From JBJXFK01 sp046155505 (GTDB lineage: Bacteria > Planctomycetota > Phycisphaerae > UBA1845 > Fen-1342), in assembly GCA_046155505.1 (NCBI GenBank), contig JBJXFK010000102.1, forward strand, positions 1 through 8,507: a DNA stretch of 8,507 nt, given 5' to 3'. This document shows, piece after piece, positions 6,023-8,507 of the stretch (within the stretch, counting starts at the first letter, position 1; each line of letters begins with the position of its first letter). A program made the position numbers and the translations under genes. Below the pieces are notes generated by a model. That model had not been told where the DNA came from. It did not search any database and saw only the letters and a list, made by a program, of their open reading frames with translations.

Positions 6023-6062
6023 GGAACGACGGAACAAGGGAACAACGGAACAACGGAACAGC
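6023..6062. repeat. 8-base tandem repeat GGAACAAC, five copies
   Basis: GGAACGAC, GGAACAAG, GGAACAAC, GGAACAAC and GGAACAGC run in register from 6023 to 6062, directly after the terminator's T-run and ending 14 bases before the stop of the convergent oxidase gene. Such runs probably expand by slippage. The spacer between the convergent genes holds little else. Confidence 0.75.
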
Positions 6063-6076
6063 GGCGGCATGGAACC

Positions 6077-7210
6077 CTACGTAGTCTGCACTCGCGCGGC
6101 GAGCGACAGGAATCCGACCGGATGCCGCGTGTGCCCGTCGCTCGCCAAGTCGGCGAGCACTTCGCCGATGAGCGGTGCAAATTTGAAGCCGTGACCACTG
6201 AATCCCGCCGCGATTGCGACGTTCTCAAACTGTGGGTGGCGGTCGATGATGAAGTGCCCGTCGCTTGACATCGTGTACATGCAAACCGAATATCGCTGCA
6301 CCTCGGTCGTCACGCCGCGAATGTGGCGCTGGGCGAACTCCTGCACGCGCTCGGCGTCGCGCGGGTGAAAGCCGCGATCGAGCGATTCCGGCGAGGCGAC
6401 CAACTCTTCGCCGCTGTGCTCGGCGATTTTCATCGATTGGCCGTCGAGCGACGGAAAGCCGTAGTAAAAGCCGTTCGTCACGAAGCAGAACACGGGGAAA
6501 CCGCTTTGGAGGTGCGTGCGATCGTCGCTCGTGCCGAGCCAGAGTTGCACCTTGCGCAGCACGCGCAGGCCAAGTCCCAGGTCGCTGAGTACCTGCGCCG
6601 CCCACGGGCCGGCGGTGATGATCAGTCGCCGCGCCTCATATGTCGCGCGGTCGGTCGTGACGCATGCGATGCGGCCGTCGCTGCTCCAACCGGTCACACG
6701 TTCGTCGGTGTGAATCTGGCAGCCGAGCACTGCGGCCCGCTGGGCCATCGCGCGCACACAACTTTCGACCGAGAGGTAGCCCGCGTCCTGCTCGAAGCTC
6801 GCCACAAGCCCCTCGGGAATCGCAAACGCCGGAAACTCGCGCCGCGCATCGGCGGCAGAGAGCGATTGCAGCGTCAGGTTGTGTTGCTCCGCCGCTCGGC
6901 GAATGCCGACGATGACTTCGCCGTCCGGCGCATCGACGACCAAGAGGCCGGTTCGCGTAAATAGCTGAGCTCCGGTCATCGCTTCGAGCTCGCGCCACAG
7001 CTCGTACGATCGATCGAGCAGCGGCACATAGTCGGGGTGCTCGAAGTAGGAGCGGCGAATGATGCGCGTCTCGCCGTGCGAGCTGCCGCGATTGTGGGCG
7101 ATGCCGAACTGTTCAATGCCGAGCACGCTCGCGCCGCGCCGGGCCATGGCCCAGCACGCGGCGCTGCCCATCGCGCCGAGGCCGAGGACGATGCAGTCGA
7201 ACGTATTCAT
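6077..7210 (-). CDS. FAD-dependent sarcosine oxidase / N-methyl-L-tryptophan oxidase-type enzyme (MSOX/SolA family)
   Basis: The protein is 377 aa from ATG 7210, the usual length for monomeric sarcosine oxidase (MSOX) and N-methyltryptophan oxidase (SolA). These oxidatively demethylate N-methyl amino acids, giving formaldehyde and H2O2. The FAD dinucleotide fold starts at once: VLGLGAMGSA (8-17, GxGxxG) and the acidic GIEQF (31-35). Active-site residues known from MSOX are present: Arg49, Arg52 and Tyr55 in GETRIIRRSYFEH, Lys261 in SMKIAEH (O2-activating Lys) and Lys343 in GHGFKFAPLIGE. Cys310 in SVCMYTMSSDGHFIIDRHP aligns with the MSOX Cys that binds FAD covalently. An in-frame ATG at 7252 would add 14 residues before the fold and has no ribosome binding site; the 7210 start has only a distant GGAG. 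The gene follows the DUF4345 gene by 73 bases on the same strand, possibly one transcript. The exact substrate is not predictable. Confidence 0.92.
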   Translation of the reverse strand: MNTFDCIVLGLGAMGSAACWAMARRGASVLGIEQFGIAHNRGSSHGETRIIRRSYFEHPDYVPLLDRSYELWRELEAMTGAQLFTRTGLLVVDAPDGEVIVGIRRAAEQHNLTLQSLSAADARREFPAFAIPEGLVASFEQDAGYLSVESCVRAMAQRAAVLGCQIHTDERVTGWSSDGRIACVTTDRATYEARRLIITAGPWAAQVLSDLGLGLRVLRKVQLWLGTSDDRTHLQSGFPVFCFVTNGFYYGFPSLDGQSMKIAEHSGEELVASPESLDRGFHPRDAERVQEFAQRHIRGVTTEVQRYSVCMYTMSSDGHFIIDRHPQFENVAIAAGFSGHGFKFAPLIGEVLADLASDGHTRHPVGFLSLAARVQTT

Positions 7211-7283
7211 GGACGCGACGATCTCCGGTTCGCCGCCTATCGCGCCGTTCATGCTGGGCGGTGCGACATCGGTGAAGCGAGGA

Positions 7284-7703
7284 TCATACGCTCGCCGTGC
7301 ATGACGGCGAATTGCCCGGTTTCAAGACGAGTAACAACGCAACGGAGAAGCTCGCAAGCGCGACCTCTAGCACGCAAAGCACATACGTCAAAACCGGCAA
7401 GTCGGCGATGCTCAGGAGCGTCGCCACGCGGATGAGTGCCACGGGGCCGAGGATGCATGCGGATGCGAGTAGACCCGCGTGAACCAAATCGCGACGCGCG
7501 CCCGTCGTACAAAAGAGCAACGCCAATCCGCCCTGAATTCCGCCGTAAACCGTGAGATATTCTGACTTGCCCGCGGGAGTTGCGAACGCCAGCCCGATTG
7601 CGGCGGCGGTGGACTGGGGCGACAGGATGCACCACGCGGCAAACGCCGCGCAGATGACGCCGTGGGCGACGAGAAATGCGCGGGCAACGGCGGCGGCGTT
7701 CAT
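7284..7703 (-). CDS. DUF4345-type small integral membrane protein
   Basis: The protein is 139 aa with four hydrophobic segments: about 6-27 (VARAFLVAHGVICAAFAAWC), 50-66 (TVYGGIQGGLALLFCTT), 73-92 and 104-128 (VLTYVLCVLEVALASFSVAL). The SEYLTVYGGIQGGLAL stretch (47-62), entering the second helix, is characteristic of DUF4345 proteins, whose function is unknown. The ATG is preceded on the minus strand by GGAG with 8 bases between, a good ribosome binding site. It lies directly upstream of the oxidase gene on the same strand and is divergent from the sigma factor gene with 124 bases between the starts, so the sigma factor may control it. This is inference from layout only. Confidence 0.8.
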   Translation of the reverse strand: MNAAAVARAFLVAHGVICAAFAAWCILSPQSTAAAIGLAFATPAGKSEYLTVYGGIQGGLALLFCTTGARRDLVHAGLLASACILGPVALIRVATLLSIADLPVLTYVLCVLEVALASFSVALLLVLKPGNSPSCTASV

Positions 7704-7827
7704 ATGGCGTCTCCGGGCGTCGATTGGACTAGCGCGTGATCGGGGGAGGGTATCGCGCGAGCGATCACCGGGCGCATTCTCGTCGGCGATCTGCTCGCGC
7801 GACCGCGGACGTGCCTACAATCCGCCA
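7704..7827. promoter_or_regulatory. Divergent intergenic region between the DUF4345 and sigma factor genes
   Basis: These 124 bases must hold promoters for both directions. On the plus strand a TACAAT (7816-7821) is a five-of-six -10 box ending 6 bases before the sigma ATG at 7828. That places the start of transcription at about the ATG itself and implies a leaderless mRNA; no Shine-Dalgarno motif precedes this ATG. The matching -35 region (around 7792-7799) does not resemble TTGACA. A TTGGAC (7724-7729) further up has no good partner. On the minus strand only the ribosome binding site of the DUF4345 gene is clear. Confidence 0.4.
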
Positions 7828-8487
7828 ATGGTCGGAACCGGCGATCCCAATCCGCCTTCACCAGCTTCGAATTCGGCTCGTCCGCCGCGCCATGTGCCGC
7901 GCGGCGCGGATGTCGCCGCGCAGCGCTGGATCGACGAGCACGGGGACGTGCTTTGGCGGTTTGCACTCTCACGGACGAGATCAGCGCAGATCGCCGAAGA
8001 AGTTGTGCAGGAGACATTCCTCGCCGCGCTGGAGAATGCCGGCGATTTCGCCGGGCAATCGAGCGCACGGACCTGGCTTCTGGGCATCGCGGCGCACAAG
8101 ATCGCCGATCACTTTCGCCGCGTCGCGCGTGGCACGCACCAGTCGCCGGCGTCAGACGATGCGCCGTGCGGATGTGAGCGATGCCGCGCGGCGTTCGCCA
8201 AGTCGGGCAAGTGGACACGTTTCCCGGAGGCATGGCCGGCGGATGTCGAAGCGTCGATCGATCGCGCTACGCAGCTCGAGGCGCTGCATAAGTGCATTGA
8301 GCAATTGCCGCCCGGGCAGCGCGAATTGATCTGGATGCGCGACTTATTGGACGCGCCCGCCGCTGACGTTTGCAAGCAGGCGGGTATTACGCCGACTAAC
8401 ATGTGGACGCGTTTGCATCGAGCGCGAGCGGCGCTGCGTACCTGCATGGAGAAGATTTTCGGTCGCGGCGGTTCGAGGGGTTCATGA
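7828..8487 (+). CDS. ECF-like sigma-70 family RNA polymerase sigma factor with CxCxxC linker
   Basis: The protein is 219 aa. Sigma region 2 lies at about 29-100 (QRWIDEHGDVLWRFALSRTR, AEEVVQETFLAALE, SSARTWLLGIAAHKIADHFRR) and region 4 at about 147-209 (CIEQLPPGQRELIWMRDLLD, ADVCKQAGITPTNMWTRLHR). It would direct RNA polymerase to a specific promoter set under a stimulus. The linker is longer than in minimal ECF sigmas. It carries C114-x-C116-x-x-C119 and then KSGKWTRFPEAWP, a W-rich linker I associate with a sigma-70 subgroup that is followed by a zinc-finger anti-sigma gene. The first 25 residues are Pro/Ser-rich. The frame is open upstream into the DUF4345 gene, but sigma homology begins only after 7828. 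It overlaps the next gene by ATGA. The sigma call is strong; the cysteine role is inference. Confidence 0.9.
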   Translation: MVGTGDPNPPSPASNSARPPRHVPRGADVAAQRWIDEHGDVLWRFALSRTRSAQIAEEVVQETFLAALENAGDFAGQSSARTWLLGIAAHKIADHFRRVARGTHQSPASDDAPCGCERCRAAFAKSGKWTRFPEAWPADVEASIDRATQLEALHKCIEQLPPGQRELIWMRDLLDAPAADVCKQAGITPTNMWTRLHRARAALRTCMEKIFGRGGSRGS

Positions 8488-8507
8488 TTCGCTATGTGCT
8501 CGATTTT
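8484..8507 (+). CDS. Start of a downstream gene, probably anti-sigma factor (partial)
   Basis: An ATG at 8484 overlaps the sigma stop codon (ATGA) and the frame stays open for eight codons to the window edge (MIRYVLDF). ATGA overlap directly after an ECF-type sigma gene usually marks a cognate anti-sigma factor, often a zinc-finger protein. The visible residues are too few to test this. Confidence 0.45.

Noticed and set aside
7552..7827. Upstream extension of the sigma factor frame
   Set aside because: It overlaps the well-supported DUF4345 gene on the other strand and shows no sigma homology.

Overview
This is a GC-rich bacterial window of compact, ordinary-looking genes separated by gaps full of short repeats. 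Nothing in it identifies the species. A planctomycete, possibly of the Phycisphaerae type, fits best. That is an inference from the intergenic repeats (a GACAGGTTGCAAACCTGTC palindrome, a GTAGGGTGGGC inverted repeat, a GGAACAAC microrepeat) and from the style of the B12-domain-like protein and the small lipoprotein. It has not been tested by any search.

Left part (1-1931). A PIN-domain (VapC-like) nuclease gene runs off the left edge on the minus strand (407 to 1). Then comes a gap of about 430 bases with no convincing gene. A plus-strand gene for a cobalamin-binding-fold protein follows (837-1565); it has lost the usual cobalt-ligand histidine. A perfect hairpin lies just after it. The next spacer holds 9-base microrepeats, a hairpin abutting a -35 box, and a good sigma-70-type promoter (about 1830-1857).

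Centre (1932-5951). Four plus-strand genes follow: a small TTG-started lipoprotein, a membrane-anchored TPR protein with a Pro/Ala tail, an RluD-type 23S rRNA pseudouridine synthase overlapping the TPR gene by GTGA, and a PBP4-type D-Ala-D-Ala carboxypeptidase/endopeptidase (S13). The lipoprotein/TPR gap carries three palindromic 27-base units. The RluD/PBP4 gap carries a long inverted repeat. The PBP4 gene ends at a clear intrinsic terminator.

Right part (5952-8507). After an 8-base tandem repeat, two minus-strand genes read toward the centre: a DUF4345-type membrane protein (7703-7284) and then a monomeric sarcosine oxidase/N-methyltryptophan oxidase-type flavoenzyme (7210-6077). Divergent from them is an ECF-like sigma factor gene (7828-8487) with an unusual CxCxxC cluster in its inter-domain linker. 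It overlaps by ATGA a gene that leaves the window after eight codons and is probably its anti-sigma factor.

Most genes are housekeeping or envelope genes. I see no defence island, phage, transposase, CRISPR array or clear new multi-gene system. The points most worth a second look are the His-less B12-fold protein, the Cys-cluster sigma factor with a possibly leaderless start, and the fact that nearly every spacer carries a different short repeat family.
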